DNA of 64,000 bases from Nocardia altamirensis NBRC 108246 (GCF_001612685.1 NZ_BDAY01000007.1:62001-126000), one strand, 5' to 3'; shown: positions 1-9,078, numbered from the stretch's first letter. Numbers and translations: made by a program. The notes: generated by a model from the sequence alone, not told the origin.

Positions 1-447
1 CTCGGCTACATCTATCGCCGCGACACCGCGCCGGGGCAGCGGCCGATCGGCATCTACGACTGCCGATTGGCCGATCCGGCGCGGATGCACATCGGCGTGG
101 TGCTGGCGGGCGACGCGGCGTGGGGCAACGGTGTCGGCATGGACGCGATGCTCGTGCTGCTGCGCTATCTGTATCACTTCGACAATCGCCGCGGCTTCGA
201 AATGACTGCCGCCGTGCACAATCCGAACACCGTCCGGATCTTCGTGCACAACGCGGTGCGGCCGGAAGCGTTGCTTGCCGACTGCGTCGCGGACGGCTCG
301 AAGCTGGGGCCACGGGTGGTCGGCACGCTGACCGAGGCGGAGTTCGCCGAGGTGGGATATCAGGTGCCTGGCGCGAGTGAATTCACCGACACGCACTGGC
401 GGTCGGTGCGGGAACGGGTGCTCGACGAGATAGGAGCGCAGCGATGA
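1..447 (+). CDS. GNAT-like acetyltransferase, C-terminal part (gene enters from the left edge)
   Basis: The frame is open from the first base to the TGA at 445-447, so the start lies outside the window. The visible ~148 residues contain a GNAT-like acetyl-CoA-binding stretch (IGVVLAGDAAWGNGVGMDAM, comparable to the GxGxG/A region) and the following helix and strand with AVHNPNTVRIF, where GNATs usually read xxxN..ai.ly. I infer an N-acetyltransferase of RimJ/RimL type; the substrate is unknown. It overlaps the next gene by ATGA, so it is the upstream member of the MaoC/ThDP operon, which suggests a role in the same pathway. Confidence 0.6.
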   Translation, partial: LGYIYRRDTAPGQRPIGIYDCRLADPARMHIGVVLAGDAAWGNGVGMDAMLVLLRYLYHFDNRRGFEMTAAVHNPNTVRIFVHNAVRPEALLADCVADGSKLGPRVVGTLTEAEFAEVGYQVPGASEFTDTHWRSVRERVLDEIGAQR

Positions 448-896
448 CTGCAGTCGAGGTCATGTCCGTGCTGTTCGATCAGATCGGCCGCCCGGCCCGG
501 CGGTCGCGCTCGATCGAGCTGACCCAGGAACGGGTTTCGGCGTTCGGCGCCATCACCGAGGACATGCAGTGGATCCACACCGACCCGGAGCGGGCCGGCG
601 CGGAACTCGGCGGCACCCTCGCGCACGGCATGCTGGTGGCCGCGCTGATACCGGCCATGATCGAAGAGACGATCGATGTCCCCGACTGCGATCGGGTGAT
701 CAACCTCGGCTTCGACCGGCTGAGTTTCGCCGCACCGGTGCCGGTCGGCACCGCAATCTGTTTGGAAGCCAAGGTGATCGACGCGAAGCCGGGGCCAGGC
801 CGGGTCGACGTGCGGTGCGACGTGACGATGTGGCTCGACACCGAACGGCCGCGGGTGTGCGCCGCCGGGGTGCTCCGCGTTCGATTCATAGAGTGA
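444..896 (+). CDS. MaoC-like (R)-specific enoyl hydratase, hot-dog fold
   Basis: A 150-residue protein of the size of single-domain MaoC/PhaJ hydratases. Seen: the N-terminal half reads SAFGAITEDMQWIHTDPERA followed by GGTLAHGMLVAAL. This is the MaoC pattern in which Asp (here in TEDMQ) and the His of IHTDP form the active site and LAHGM lies on the central hot-dog helix. The family hydrates trans-2-enoyl thioesters or dehydrates 3-hydroxyacyl thioesters. The start ATG overlaps the previous stop (ATGA), implying coupling. With the FabG-like reductase and acyl-CoA dehydrogenase further along, it would suit beta-carbon processing of an acyl chain. The exact substrate cannot be read from sequence. 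Confidence 0.8.
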   Translation: MTAVEVMSVLFDQIGRPARRSRSIELTQERVSAFGAITEDMQWIHTDPERAGAELGGTLAHGMLVAALIPAMIEETIDVPDCDRVINLGFDRLSFAAPVPVGTAICLEAKVIDAKPGPGRVDVRCDVTMWLDTERPRVCAAGVLRVRFIE

Positions 897-907
897 AAGG
901 ACTTGCG

Positions 908-2497
908 GTGAACGGGATCTGGAACGAGATCGTGCGTCTGTTGGAACGCTCCGGGTCCCGGCTGTATGCCGGTGTGCCGGGTGACGATCCGGACATCATC
1001 GATGCCGCGCGCGCGGCGGGCGCGACGTTCGCCGCGATGCAGGACCAGCGCACGGCCGCGTATGCCGCGGTGGGCTGGTCTCGGCTCAACGATCGGGCGG
1101 CGGTGCTCGCGACCGCGGCAGGGCCCAATCTGCTCAACGCGTTGATCGGCATCTCGGAGGCCTACGCCTCGCGGACACCGCTGCTGGTGATCAGTACGAC
1201 CAACCGGGACGCGGTGATCGGTCGCGGTGGCTTCCAGGAGTTTCCGGTCGCGGCACTGAGCGACGGCCTGTTCGTGTGGACGCACCGGGTGGCGACTACC
1301 GCCGAGTTGGCATGGGCGGTGGCCCGCGCCCAGTATCTGGCCGAGCACGGTCGCCGCGGCCCGGTGCACCTGTTGATTTCCCCTGATCTTGCCGATGGCG
1401 TGCTGCCCGATGCCACGCAGGACATCCCGGTGGCGGCGCCGATGCCACCGGCACAGTCCGCCGAGACCATGGCGCCGGTGTTCGAGGCGTTGCGCGCGGC
1501 GCGGCGCCCGGTGCTGCTGTTCGGCGGCGGCACTCGCGCCGAGGACGTTGTCGCGCACGGTGTGCCGCTTGCCGCGGCTTGGAATGCGTTGTGCCTCGTC
1601 ACCGCCTCCGGTCGCGGTGTCTTTCCTGAGGACCATCCGCGATTCGGCGGACTGGCCGGTCTGTATTTGCCTGAGGAATCGCGCGCGGCACTGGCCGTGG
1701 CCGACGCGGTCGTTGTGCTCGGCAGCCAGCTCGAGGAGACCGCGCTGATGGGCTGGGACGAGCCGGGACGGCCGATGCTGGTGCACGTCGATACCGATTC
1801 GTCCGTTTTCGATCGCGCGGTGCCCGCACAGTATCCGGTGGTCTGCGACGCCGGTGTATTCCTGCGCCTGGCCGCCGCTTTCGCGGGCGCACCGAGCAGC
1901 GCGCCGCCGTGGTGGCAGCCGTGGCGACCGCTGCGCACCGCGGACGGGTCCGGAACGGTCGGCTTCTGGAACACGCTCGGCGAGGTGCTGCCCGGACAGC
2001 GCGTAGAGGTGCTCGCGCAGGAGAACGGGCTGGCCGACCTGTGGGGGTACTACGCGCCCTGCTTCACCCTTCCGCCCGGCGTGCGGCCGTTGGTGCCGAG
2101 CGAGCAGACCCCGCTCGGCTTCGGCCTCGGCGCTGCACTCGGCGCCGCCCTCGACGGACGCAGGGTCGTCGCGGTCGGTGGCGACGGCGCCTTCCTCACC
2201 AATCTGCCGACCATCGTCGCCGCCGGACGGGCGCGCGCGGACATCTGCTACATCTGCCTGGACAACGGCGGATTCGGCTGGCCCGCCCTGTCCAGGGACG
2301 ACACGACGATCGTCGATTTCGATGCGGCCGAGGCGATCACCGCGCTGGCCAGAGAGGCGGGCTTCAGCACCGCCGCGGTGGCGGATCCGGACTTACTTCC
2401 CAAAACGCTCACCACCGCGCTGGCAGGCAGCGGCCCGCGCCTGGTGGTGGTGCGACTCGCCGACCGTCCGCCGTTCCCGCCGACCGGAATTCACTGA
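908..2497 (+). CDS. Thiamine diphosphate-dependent decarboxylase/carboligase-like enzyme
   Basis: A 529-residue ThDP enzyme with the usual order PYR domain, central domain and PP domain. The PP domain carries GGDGAF (about residues 420-425) and, ~27 residues later, LDNGGFGW, the GDG...N diphosphate/Mg2+ motif. The start is the GTG at 908, with AAAGGA 7 bases upstream; longer readings overlap the MaoC gene. Odd: where the PYR domain normally has the cofactor-activating Glu (hEqgAAymA), this protein reads DQRTAAYAA, so Glu appears to be Gln. Known exceptions such as glyoxylate carboligase lack this Glu. It may decarboxylate or ligate a 2-oxo acid to make a pathway starter unit; that role is inference. 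Confidence 0.8.
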   Translation: MNGIWNEIVRLLERSGSRLYAGVPGDDPDIIDAARAAGATFAAMQDQRTAAYAAVGWSRLNDRAAVLATAAGPNLLNALIGISEAYASRTPLLVISTTNRDAVIGRGGFQEFPVAALSDGLFVWTHRVATTAELAWAVARAQYLAEHGRRGPVHLLISPDLADGVLPDATQDIPVAAPMPPAQSAETMAPVFEALRAARRPVLLFGGGTRAEDVVAHGVPLAAAWNALCLVTASGRGVFPEDHPRFGGLAGLYLPEESRAALAVADAVVVLGSQLEETALMGWDEPGRPMLVHVDTDSSVFDRAVPAQYPVVCDAGVFLRLAAAFAGAPSSAPPWWQPWRPLRTADGSGTVGFWNTLGEVLPGQRVEVLAQENGLADLWGYYAPCFTLPPGVRPLVPSEQTPLGFGLGAALGAALDGRRVVAVGGDGAFLTNLPTIVAAGRARADICYICLDNGGFGWPALSRDDTTIVDFDAAEAITALAREAGFSTAAVADPDLLPKTLTTALAGSGPRLVVVRLADRPPFPPTGIH

Positions 2498-2642
2498 GCT
2501 CACCGGCGGATGTCGTCCTCTCGTCCCGGATGTAGTCATAAAGGAGGACGACGGGCGACGGGCAGACGACCACCATAATCGGAGTACGAAACGCGGTTCG
2601 GCGTTCTTCGGGGTGGTTTGGCGAACGAAAGGATTTGGTGCT

Positions 2643-3392
2643 GTGCAGCTCTCGACAGATCCCTCGGCTCCGGTGTTGCGATTGCGAGCAGTCACCAAAT
2701 CGTTCGGCAAGAAGGACGCGGCGGTCGTCGCGCTCGACGCGGTCGATCTAGACATCGGTGCAGGATCGTTCACCGTGGTCATGGGCCCCTCGGGCTCGGG
2801 GAAGACGACCATGGTCTCCTGCCTGAGCGGGCTGCTGACGCCGACCAGCGGCACGGTCCACTACGGCGAGCGCGATATCTACCAGCAGTCCGACCGCGAC
2901 CTGTCAAGGATGCGGCTCGAACACTTCGGCTTCGTCTTCCAGGAGTACGGCCTGCTCGACTCGCTGTCGGCGCGCGGCAACATCCTGCTTCCTGCCCGCG
3001 CCGCAGGGAAGAAGGTCGACCAGCAGAAGCTCGGCGCACTGTGCGAAGACCTGGGGATCACCAGGTACCTGTCGATGCTGCCCGACGAACTGTCCGGCGG
3101 CACCCAGCAGCGGGTGGCGGTCGCGCGGGCGCTGGTCTCCGAACCCGATGTCATCTTCGCCGACGAGCCGACCGGCGCGCTCGACTCGCACAACGCGGCC
3201 CGCATCCGAGAACTGTTGCGTCGCATCGTCGATGAGCGCGGCATCTCCATCGTCGCGGTGACCCACGACCCGCAGTTCGTCGAGTTCGCCGACCGGGTGC
3301 TGCTCATTCGCGACGGCCGCATCCAGCACGACCTGGTCGGCGCCACCGTGAAAGAGGTTGTCGCGTACTCGGAGAACCGGGTGGCGGTGTGA
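2643..3392 (+). CDS. ABC transporter ATP-binding protein, MacB/LolD type
   Basis: A 249-residue ATPase with Walker A GPSGSGKTT, a Q-loop (FVFQEYGLL), signature LSGGTQQRVAVARAL (Thr replaces the usual second-position Glu/Gln after GG), Walker B VIFADEPTGALDS and switch His in VTHDPQ. The DEPTGALD wording and small size are typical of MacB/LolD-type ATPases that pair with FtsX-like permeases. The GTG start at 2643 has AAAGGA 9 bases upstream. Its stop overlaps the permease start (GTGA), so the two are one exporter. Likely role: export or self-resistance for the product of the surrounding pathway, or lipid/lipoprotein extraction; no direct evidence for the cargo. Confidence 0.9.
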   Translation: MQLSTDPSAPVLRLRAVTKSFGKKDAAVVALDAVDLDIGAGSFTVVMGPSGSGKTTMVSCLSGLLTPTSGTVHYGERDIYQQSDRDLSRMRLEHFGFVFQEYGLLDSLSARGNILLPARAAGKKVDQQKLGALCEDLGITRYLSMLPDELSGGTQQRVAVARALVSEPDVIFADEPTGALDSHNAARIRELLRRIVDERGISIVAVTHDPQFVEFADRVLLIRDGRIQHDLVGATVKEVVAYSENRVAV

Positions 3393-5746
3393 CCATGCCA
3401 CGGCTGCAGATGATGGTCGGCCTCGCCGTCGGTCAGCTCCGTCGGCTCCGGCGCCAGACCGTGCTCGTCCTGATCATTTCGATCGCGCTGCTCGCCGCGC
3501 TCTTGATTCCCGGCGGGCTGTATATGTCCTACCGCGACAAGATCTCTCAGGCCATCGCGGGCAGCGTGCTGCCTGGGGAGCTGATCGTCACGTCGAGCAC
3601 ACCGCTGCCGGACGGCGCGATCGCTGAGGCTGCCGGTGCGGCGCCAGGTGCGTGTGTCTTGGCGCAGGCGTCCGGCCAGGTCGTCCTGTATGCGGGCGCC
3701 GTGTCGTCGCAGTCGGTGACCGGATACTTCGTTCGGGCCGACGGCGCCTGTGCGCAGCCGACGCCCGCGCTGGCATTCGGTCCCGCCGACGTAGCTGCCG
3801 ACGCCGCGGCCTCCGGACGGGGCAGCGCGGAAGTGATGGGCGTCAACGGAATTCGGGTTCCGGTCGAGAACAACCTGCCCGCGATCGCGGAAGCCACGTC
3901 GGTGCGCCTCGGCACCGCGGCGCTGGCTCGTGAGGTGCTCGGCGACGGGTACACGCTGGTGTCACTGAGCGGCCTCGACGCGAAGGCGGCCGCGGATCGG
4001 CTCGCCGAATCGGGCGCCACCGTGCGGACCCGCGCTGACTATGTCGATGAGCTGACCTCGCAACAGATCTCGAATGTCAGCTTCGTCGGCGTCATCGCGA
4101 TCATCTTCGCCGCGGTGCTGGTCTGCGGATTGGCCGCGGCCCTGGTGTTCTCGCTGGTGCTGTTGGCGATGAGCCTGCGGCCGCAGTTCGACATTCTGCG
4201 CCGCATCGGGGTGCCGACGCGAGAAATCCAGGCGGTCAAGGCGATTCAAGCGTTCGTGATGCTGATCGGGGCCGCGATCGTCGGCACCGCCCTCGCACTG
4301 CTTGCCGATGCGCTGGTGCCGACCGATCAGATTCTGCTTGGCACCTTCACCGTCGACGGCGTCGCCATCGATGCGTGGACGTGGCTCGGCGCGGTGCTCG
4401 CGGTCGCGGTGCTGCTCGGCGGCGCATGGTTCCTCGGCGACGTGATCTCCGGCCCGCGGCGCACGGAAAACGCAGGCGCGGCACGGCGGTTCGCCCTCGT
4501 GCGCCGTGCCGCGCTGCTCGTGCTCGCCGTCGGTTCGATCGCGCTCGGCATCTGGTCGACGACCGCCGAGCGGTTCGGCTTCACCGGCATTGTCGTCGGC
4601 TACTGCCTGGTGTTGCTCGGGTTGTTCGTGCTCGCCGCGCCTGCCCTTCGGGTGTTCGCGCCGTTCTCCGAGATCGGCGGGACGCGCGGGGTGTTGCTGC
4701 CCTGGTTCGGGCTCGGCAGCGTCGGCCGGGTGCGCACCCAGGCCGCGGTCGCGGTGTCGTGCATCGGCTTCACCGCGACACTCGTCGCGATCATCTCGGT
4801 GTTCGCGACGTCCACCGATACCTCCATCAACCGGCAGATCGACGCGAATGTCGGGGCGCAGCTGGTCGTCGAGCCCAAGACCGGGTTCGTGATCTCGGCC
4901 GCCGACGTCGGTGCGCTGCGCGGTGTGCCCGGCGCGAGCGGAGTCGTGGCCGTCGCGCCGCAGAACGGTGTCGACGTCTCGGGTCACGCGGGCAACGGCG
5001 TCGCCATCGACGGTCCGGTCGGCGGCGGCGCGTTGCGGCTCTCGATGGTCGCCGGAACCGCGACGGTGGATCGCGAGCACGCCATGATCTCCACCGCGGC
5101 GGCGGCGAAGCTCGGTGTGGCCGTTGGCGATTCGATCCAGGTGCAGGGCTCGCCGGTGCAGGTCGCCGGCATCTACGACATCGCGCCGACCCTGGGCGAC
5201 TTCGTGGTGTCCGCCGATCCGGCGACGGCCGCAGGCTTCCAGTACCTGCTGGTCCGCACCGAGGACCCGGCCGCCCTCGGCGCGGTGACGACCGTCGCGG
5301 CCGGGCTGCCGAATCTCGTTGCGCGCTCCATCGCCGACTACGGCGTCAAGCAGAAGGCCGAGTCGAAGATCATCATCGAGGCGCTGACCCAGCTGTCCAC
5401 CGTGGTCGGCATCGGCCTGCTGCTCGCCCTCGGCGTGGTGCTCGGCGTGCTGACCGGCGGCCGCACCAAGGAGTGGTCGACGTTGCGGCAGATCGGCTTC
5501 AGCAGGGGGCTGGTGCTGCGCAGCGTCGGCGTCGAGGGGGCGGTGGTCGCCGCGGTCGGCGTAGTCGCAGGCCTCGGCGTCGGATCGGCGTTCGGCTACG
5601 CGGTCTGCAAATACTTGAGCTGGGTTGGCATCACCGACGTGGTGCTCGACCCGGTCACCTCGGTGGTCGCCGGTGCCGGCCTGATCGCGGTGGGATTGAT
5701 TGTCTATCTGCTCGCGTGCTCGAGCACACTTCGACAGGTGCGGTGA
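3389..5746 (+). CDS. ABC transporter permease, FtsX/MacB-like, two-unit
   Basis: 785 residues. An N-terminal membrane anchor (about 20-45) is followed by an extracytoplasmic domain, an FtsX-type three-helix core (about 230-350), more helices, a second extracytoplasmic domain (about 480-640) and a C-terminal FtsX core that starts near IGLLLALGVVLGVLTGG. This is the duplicated actinobacterial architecture that works with a LolD-like ATPase. Start: GTG at 3389 overlapping the ATPase stop, or ATG two codons later; both are in frame. It should form the membrane channel or mechanotransmission part of the exporter encoded with 2643-3392. Cargo unknown. Confidence 0.85.
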   Translation: MTMPRLQMMVGLAVGQLRRLRRQTVLVLIISIALLAALLIPGGLYMSYRDKISQAIAGSVLPGELIVTSSTPLPDGAIAEAAGAAPGACVLAQASGQVVLYAGAVSSQSVTGYFVRADGACAQPTPALAFGPADVAADAAASGRGSAEVMGVNGIRVPVENNLPAIAEATSVRLGTAALAREVLGDGYTLVSLSGLDAKAAADRLAESGATVRTRADYVDELTSQQISNVSFVGVIAIIFAAVLVCGLAAALVFSLVLLAMSLRPQFDILRRIGVPTREIQAVKAIQAFVMLIGAAIVGTALALLADALVPTDQILLGTFTVDGVAIDAWTWLGAVLAVAVLLGGAWFLGDVISGPRRTENAGAARRFALVRRAALLVLAVGSIALGIWSTTAERFGFTGIVVGYCLVLLGLFVLAAPALRVFAPFSEIGGTRGVLLPWFGLGSVGRVRTQAAVAVSCIGFTATLVAIISVFATSTDTSINRQIDANVGAQLVVEPKTGFVISAADVGALRGVPGASGVVAVAPQNGVDVSGHAGNGVAIDGPVGGGALRLSMVAGTATVDREHAMISTAAAAKLGVAVGDSIQVQGSPVQVAGIYDIAPTLGDFVVSADPATAAGFQYLLVRTEDPAALGAVTTVAAGLPNLVARSIADYGVKQKAESKIIIEALTQLSTVVGIGLLLALGVVLGVLTGGRTKEWSTLRQIGFSRGLVLRSVGVEGAVVAAVGVVAGLGVGSAFGYAVCKYLSWVGITDVVLDPVTSVVAGAGLIAVGLIVYLLACSSTLRQVR

Positions 5747-5752
5747 TTTGCG

Positions 5753-6289
5753 ATGATGGTGACCATAATCTTGGCCTGCGAGGCGGCATTCTGGATCGCC
5801 GCGGCCACCGGCCTGCTGTTGCGGTATGTGGCGCGCTGGCGGCAGGCGAGCACGGTGGTGCTCGCCATGGTGCCGCTGATCGACGTCGCGCTGGTGACCG
5901 CGGTGGCGATCGACGTGTACAACGGCGCGGCCGTCACCGGTGTCCATCGGCTCGCAGGCATCTATCTCGGCTGGACCGTGGTCTTCGGCAAGTCGACCAT
6001 CGCCTGGCTCGACGGCTGGTTCGCCTACAAGTTCGCGGGTGCGCCACGGCCGGAGAAGAAGCCGAAGGAGGGTCCGGAGGCGATGCAGAACGAGATCAGA
6101 GCGTTCGTGAAGTGGTTGGCCGCAGCCGGAATCGCGATCGCGGTGTGCTTCGGCCTGTCGGTGACGGTCGCCGACGCCACCCAGGCCACGGAGCTGCGTG
6201 GCGTGCTGCAGCCGCTGCTGCTGATCACCATCGTCTGGTTCGTCACCGGACCGGCGTGGGTGAAGGGCAAGACGGAGGCGAAGAAATGA
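5753..6289 (+). CDS. Small integral membrane protein, function unknown
   Basis: 178 residues with about five predicted membrane helices: N-terminal (MVTIILACEAAFWIAAA), 35-55, 65-85, then a charged cytosolic loop rich in Lys/Pro (PRPEKKPKEGPEAMQNE, near 100-115) and two C-terminal helices. I do not recognise a catalytic motif. It begins 6 bases after the permease stop and its own stop overlaps the SDR start (ATGA), so it is transcribed with the exporter. It could be an accessory subunit of the transporter or an independent membrane protein. Two adjacent ATG codons are possible starts; the first is used here. Confidence 0.7.
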   Translation: MMVTIILACEAAFWIAAATGLLLRYVARWRQASTVVLAMVPLIDVALVTAVAIDVYNGAAVTGVHRLAGIYLGWTVVFGKSTIAWLDGWFAYKFAGAPRPEKKPKEGPEAMQNEIRAFVKWLAAAGIAIAVCFGLSVTVADATQATELRGVLQPLLLITIVWFVTGPAWVKGKTEAKK

Positions 6290-7029
6290 CCGTTGCGCGG
6301 CCGCTCGCGATCGTCACCGGCGGTGCGCGTGGCATCGGCGCCGCCTGCGCCGTTCGCCTCGCCGACGACGGATACGACATCGCGCTCTGCCACCTGCGCC
6401 CGAGCATTGCCGCGGAAGAAGTCGCCGCCGAATGCAAAGCCCGTGGTGCGCAGGTGTATCGCGCGGCGTGTGACGTCGGGAGTCCCGCGGAGGTCGAGTA
6501 TTTCGTCAAGGCTGCGCAGGAGCGGTTCGGTGATGCCGAGGTGCTCGTGTCCGCGGCGGGCATCACCAGGGACGTGCTGCTGTTCAGTTCCACGGAGTCC
6601 GACTGGGACGATGTGCTGCGCACCAACCTGTCCGGCGTCCGCCATGTCTGCAAGGCCGTGGTGCCAGGCATGATGCGGCGCGGTTCTGGTTCGATCGTGA
6701 CGCTGTCGTCGGTGGCGGGACTGACCGCCGTGCTCGGCCAGACCAACTATGCGGCAACGAAAGCGGGACTCATCGGCTTCGGCAAGGCGCTGTCCGCTGA
6801 GGTCGCGCGGTTCGGGATCCGCGTCAACACCGTCGCGCCCGGCTTCATCGACACCGACATGACCAAGGCGCTCGACCCGAAGGCGGCCGCCGCGGCTCGA
6901 AAGTCGATACCGCTCAAGCGATTCGGGGAACCACGAGAAGTGGCGAACCTTGTCGCATTCCTCGCCTCAGCGCAGGCGAGCTATATCACCGGGCATACAT
7001 TCTGCGTAGACGGCGGACTCACCGCCTGA
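6286..7029 (+). CDS. Short-chain dehydrogenase/reductase, FabG-like
   Basis: 247 residues, the standard classical SDR length. Seen: nucleotide motif TGGARGIG (11-18), a variant of the NNAG strand (SAAG, 89-92), the catalytic Ser in LSSVAG (about 141-142), YAATK with Tyr155 and Lys159, and the C-terminal SYITGHTFCVDGG typical of 3-oxoacyl-ACP reductases. It should reduce a 3-oxoacyl thioester or other ketone with NADPH in the cytosol. The ATG overlaps the preceding stop, making it the last gene of the first operon. Together with the MaoC-like hydratase it gives a ketoreduction/dehydration pair; the pathway is inferred. Confidence 0.85.
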   Translation: MTVARPLAIVTGGARGIGAACAVRLADDGYDIALCHLRPSIAAEEVAAECKARGAQVYRAACDVGSPAEVEYFVKAAQERFGDAEVLVSAAGITRDVLLFSSTESDWDDVLRTNLSGVRHVCKAVVPGMMRRGSGSIVTLSSVAGLTAVLGQTNYAATKAGLIGFGKALSAEVARFGIRVNTVAPGFIDTDMTKALDPKAAAAARKSIPLKRFGEPREVANLVAFLASAQASYITGHTFCVDGGLTA

Positions 7030-7040
7030 CCCGGTTATCT

Positions 7041-7114
7041 CGCGGCGACCATTGATTTCGCCGCGCTCAATAATGCCTTTTCGTATATCTGCGTGCCCTT
7101 TTCGGGTGCGCAGA
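7041..7114 (+). terminator. Two tandem stem-loops after the first operon
   Basis: Seen: CGCGGCG (7041-7047) pairs with CGCCGCG (7059-7065), and TCTGCGTGCCC (7088-7098) pairs with GGGTGCGCAGA (7104-7114) over 11 positions, with two G-T wobbles and a 5-base loop. Neither has a clear U-tract, as is common in actinobacteria. They lie 12-85 bases after the reductase stop and 146 bases before the methyltransferase start, so they may end the first transcript or attenuate read-through into the second. Confidence 0.5.
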
Positions 7115-7259
7115 TTGTGCGTTCACGAACGTTGACGGTGTTGCGGCGGGTTGCCTAAAGTTCGAGTCATCGGGTTTCGGAATACGAAATCCATTCGATG
7201 TCATGGCAATACGGCATATCACCGATCTCGTTGGTGTGCATTCTCGAAGGGGAATTCGG

Positions 7260-8390
7260 GTGACTGGTCTGCGGATGCGATCCATCGGATATGGCGGTCG
7301 ACTGCGCGCGAACGTCGCATCGGTCGGCGACGACGCGCCCCGTATCACGTTGATACCTTCGGTCGGCGAGTATCCGGTCTACGACGAGAAGCTGTACTCG
7401 ATGATGACCGCCGACGCACTGCGCGTCGAGGCCTTCGATCGCGCCCTGCGCGGTTGCGCGTCCGGGCGCACGGTGGTCGACATCGGCACCGGCGCCGAGG
7501 CGAACTGGGCATTGGTGGCCGCGGAGGCCGGCGCGACCAAGGTGTGGGCGATCGAGGCGCTACCCGAATCTGCCGAGAAGGCAAGGGCACTGATCGCCGA
7601 ACGTGGTTTCGCGGACGTGATCACGGTGCTCACCGGCGACTCGCGGACCATCGAGCTACCCGAGCCTGCCGACGTGTGCGTCTCGGAAACCATTGGCGCC
7701 ATTGCCAGTTCCGAGGGGATCTGCGAAATATTCGCCGACGCCAAGAGACGCCTGGTTCGCCCGTCCGGCATATTCATTCCGCATCGCGTGGAAACGGTCG
7801 CCGTGCCGTTCGATTACGCGGCCGTGCTCGGCGCCGCAGGCCCGGCTTTTCAGGCGGAGTATGCGTTGTATGTCGACCGGGTATTCCAGTCGGTGGGTGG
7901 TCCTTTCGATCTCCGGCTGTGCTGGACCGACGTTCCGGACAGCGGCAGACTCGCGGCGCCGACGACGGTCGAAGTGCTGGAATTCGGCGTCGCCGATTAC
8001 GACTATGCGGTGCACGAGTCGCGGGTGCGCATCGACCGCGCGGGCCAGTTCGGCGGCATCGCCCTCGGCATTCGGCTCTGGGTGTCGCCGGACGATCAGG
8101 AACCCATCGATTCGATCGCGCAGCAGACGTCGTGGCTGCCCGTATTCGTCCCCGCGACCGTCGAGAACCCGAGGGCCGTCGCCGTCGGCGACGAATTCGA
8201 TCTGAGCTTCGCGGTGCAGTTGAGCGCCGACCGCATCCACCCGGACTATCAGCTGACCGCTCGGTTCACCGACCAGCCGCACGCCGATATCGACTGGGAC
8301 GGAAAGTATCTCGGCGGCGCCGAATTTCGCTCCACTCCGTTCTACCGAGATCTGTTCGCGGCCTATCCGGCCACCTTCCGAGGAGAGTGA
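7260..8390 (+). CDS. PRMT-like class I SAM-dependent methyltransferase
   Basis: 376 residues from GTG 7260 (AAGGGGA at 7247-7253). Seen: a YDEKLYSMMTADALR segment like the N-terminal YFxxYxxxxxHxxML...R motif of protein arginine methyltransferases, SAM motif I VVDIGTG.EANWALVAAEAGA with acidic IE after it, and SETIGAIASSEG, which fits the PRMT double-E loop (SExxxxxxxxE). The C-terminal half resembles the beta-barrel substrate domain. Such proteins occur in bacterial natural-product clusters, where they N- or O-methylate small molecules or peptides. It opens the second operon here (7260-12229). The substrate is unknown; a true arginine methyltransferase role is not shown. Confidence 0.7.
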   Translation: MTGLRMRSIGYGGRLRANVASVGDDAPRITLIPSVGEYPVYDEKLYSMMTADALRVEAFDRALRGCASGRTVVDIGTGAEANWALVAAEAGATKVWAIEALPESAEKARALIAERGFADVITVLTGDSRTIELPEPADVCVSETIGAIASSEGICEIFADAKRRLVRPSGIFIPHRVETVAVPFDYAAVLGAAGPAFQAEYALYVDRVFQSVGGPFDLRLCWTDVPDSGRLAAPTTVEVLEFGVADYDYAVHESRVRIDRAGQFGGIALGIRLWVSPDDQEPIDSIAQQTSWLPVFVPATVENPRAVAVGDEFDLSFAVQLSADRIHPDYQLTARFTDQPHADIDWDGKYLGGAEFRSTPFYRDLFAAYPATFRGE

Positions 8391-8397
8391 ACGTGCC

Positions 8398-9078
8398 ATG
8401 CGGATGAAACTCACGGCGGTCTCGATCGCCACCGCCGCCACCATGATCGGCGCGATGTCCACGGCCGATGCCGATGAGCTGGAACGCGATATCGGCTATT
8501 CGGCCGAACTCGTCGACGGCGCGGTGGTGCTGCGGACCGACGGCGGCTCGCTGAGCGCCGACGGCAACGGATTCCGGATCAACGATCAGCACGGCAGACC
8601 GCTGGTCGAGCTCCCACTGTCGTACGTGCGCGACGGGATGCGGTGGCCGATCAACGCCACCGTCGACGGCAACACCGCCACGTTGCGGCCGGAGACCGAC
8701 CCGAGTTCCGCAGTGCCTGCACCAGATCCGATCGCCGACAGCAGGCCTGCGACCGATCCGCAGTCCGACAGCTTCAACAACGCGCTCATGCGGTTCTCCA
8801 CCCAGTTGAACGTCGGCGTGATGCTCGGGACGCTGATCGGCACCGCCGTCGGCGCAGGCATCGGTTGTCTCGTCGGCGGCATCGTCGGCGCGGCCGCCGG
8901 TCTGGTCGCCACGATCGGGGTCCTGGCTATCCCCGGGTTCATCGGTGGTTGTCTCGCAACAGGTTTGGTCGGATCCACCATCGGCGCTGCCGTCGGGGTC
9001 ATCGCGGTCGGCATGCCGATGGCCGTCTTCGGCGGCCTCCTGCTCCTCGACGCACTCAACCAACCGCCGGCTAAATGA
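8398..9078 (+). CDS. Secreted/membrane protein with Gly/Ala-rich double helix, Nocardia-type hypothetical (DUF8020-like)
   Basis: 226 residues. An N-terminal signal sequence (MRMKLTAVSIATAATMIGAM, likely cut before DADE) precedes a soluble beta-rich region (about 30-105), a Pro/Asp/Ser linker, and a C-terminal pair of long Gly/Ala-rich hydrophobic helices (about 140-215) with GxxxG repeats. This layout is common in Nocardia and Rhodococcus hypothetical proteins; I think it belongs to the family labelled DUF8020, but cannot confirm that. It lies 7 bases after the methyltransferase, with AGGAG inside that gene's end. No enzymatic motif is visible; role unknown. Confidence 0.7.
   Translation: MRMKLTAVSIATAATMIGAMSTADADELERDIGYSAELVDGAVVLRTDGGSLSADGNGFRINDQHGRPLVELPLSYVRDGMRWPINATVDGNTATLRPETDPSSAVPAPDPIADSRPATDPQSDSFNNALMRFSTQLNVGVMLGTLIGTAVGAGIGCLVGGIVGAAAGLVATIGVLAIPGFIGGCLATGLVGSTIGAAVGVIAVGMPMAVFGGLLLLDALNQPPAK

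Noticed and set aside
479..1786. Long minus-strand open frame opposite the MaoC and ThDP genes
   Set aside because: Shadow of the high-GC coding strand; Arg/His-rich with no family likeness, while the plus strand has clear conserved motifs and ribosome sites.
3962..5947. 661-codon minus-strand open frame opposite the permease
   Set aside because: Asp/Arg/His-rich low-complexity translation typical of antisense frames; the plus-strand permease has membrane helices and an ATGA-type overlap.
4375..6285. Upstream extension of the FabG-like reductase frame
   Set aside because: Arg-rich and antinatural; overlaps two confirmed genes. The SDR starts at 6286 with an ATGA overlap.
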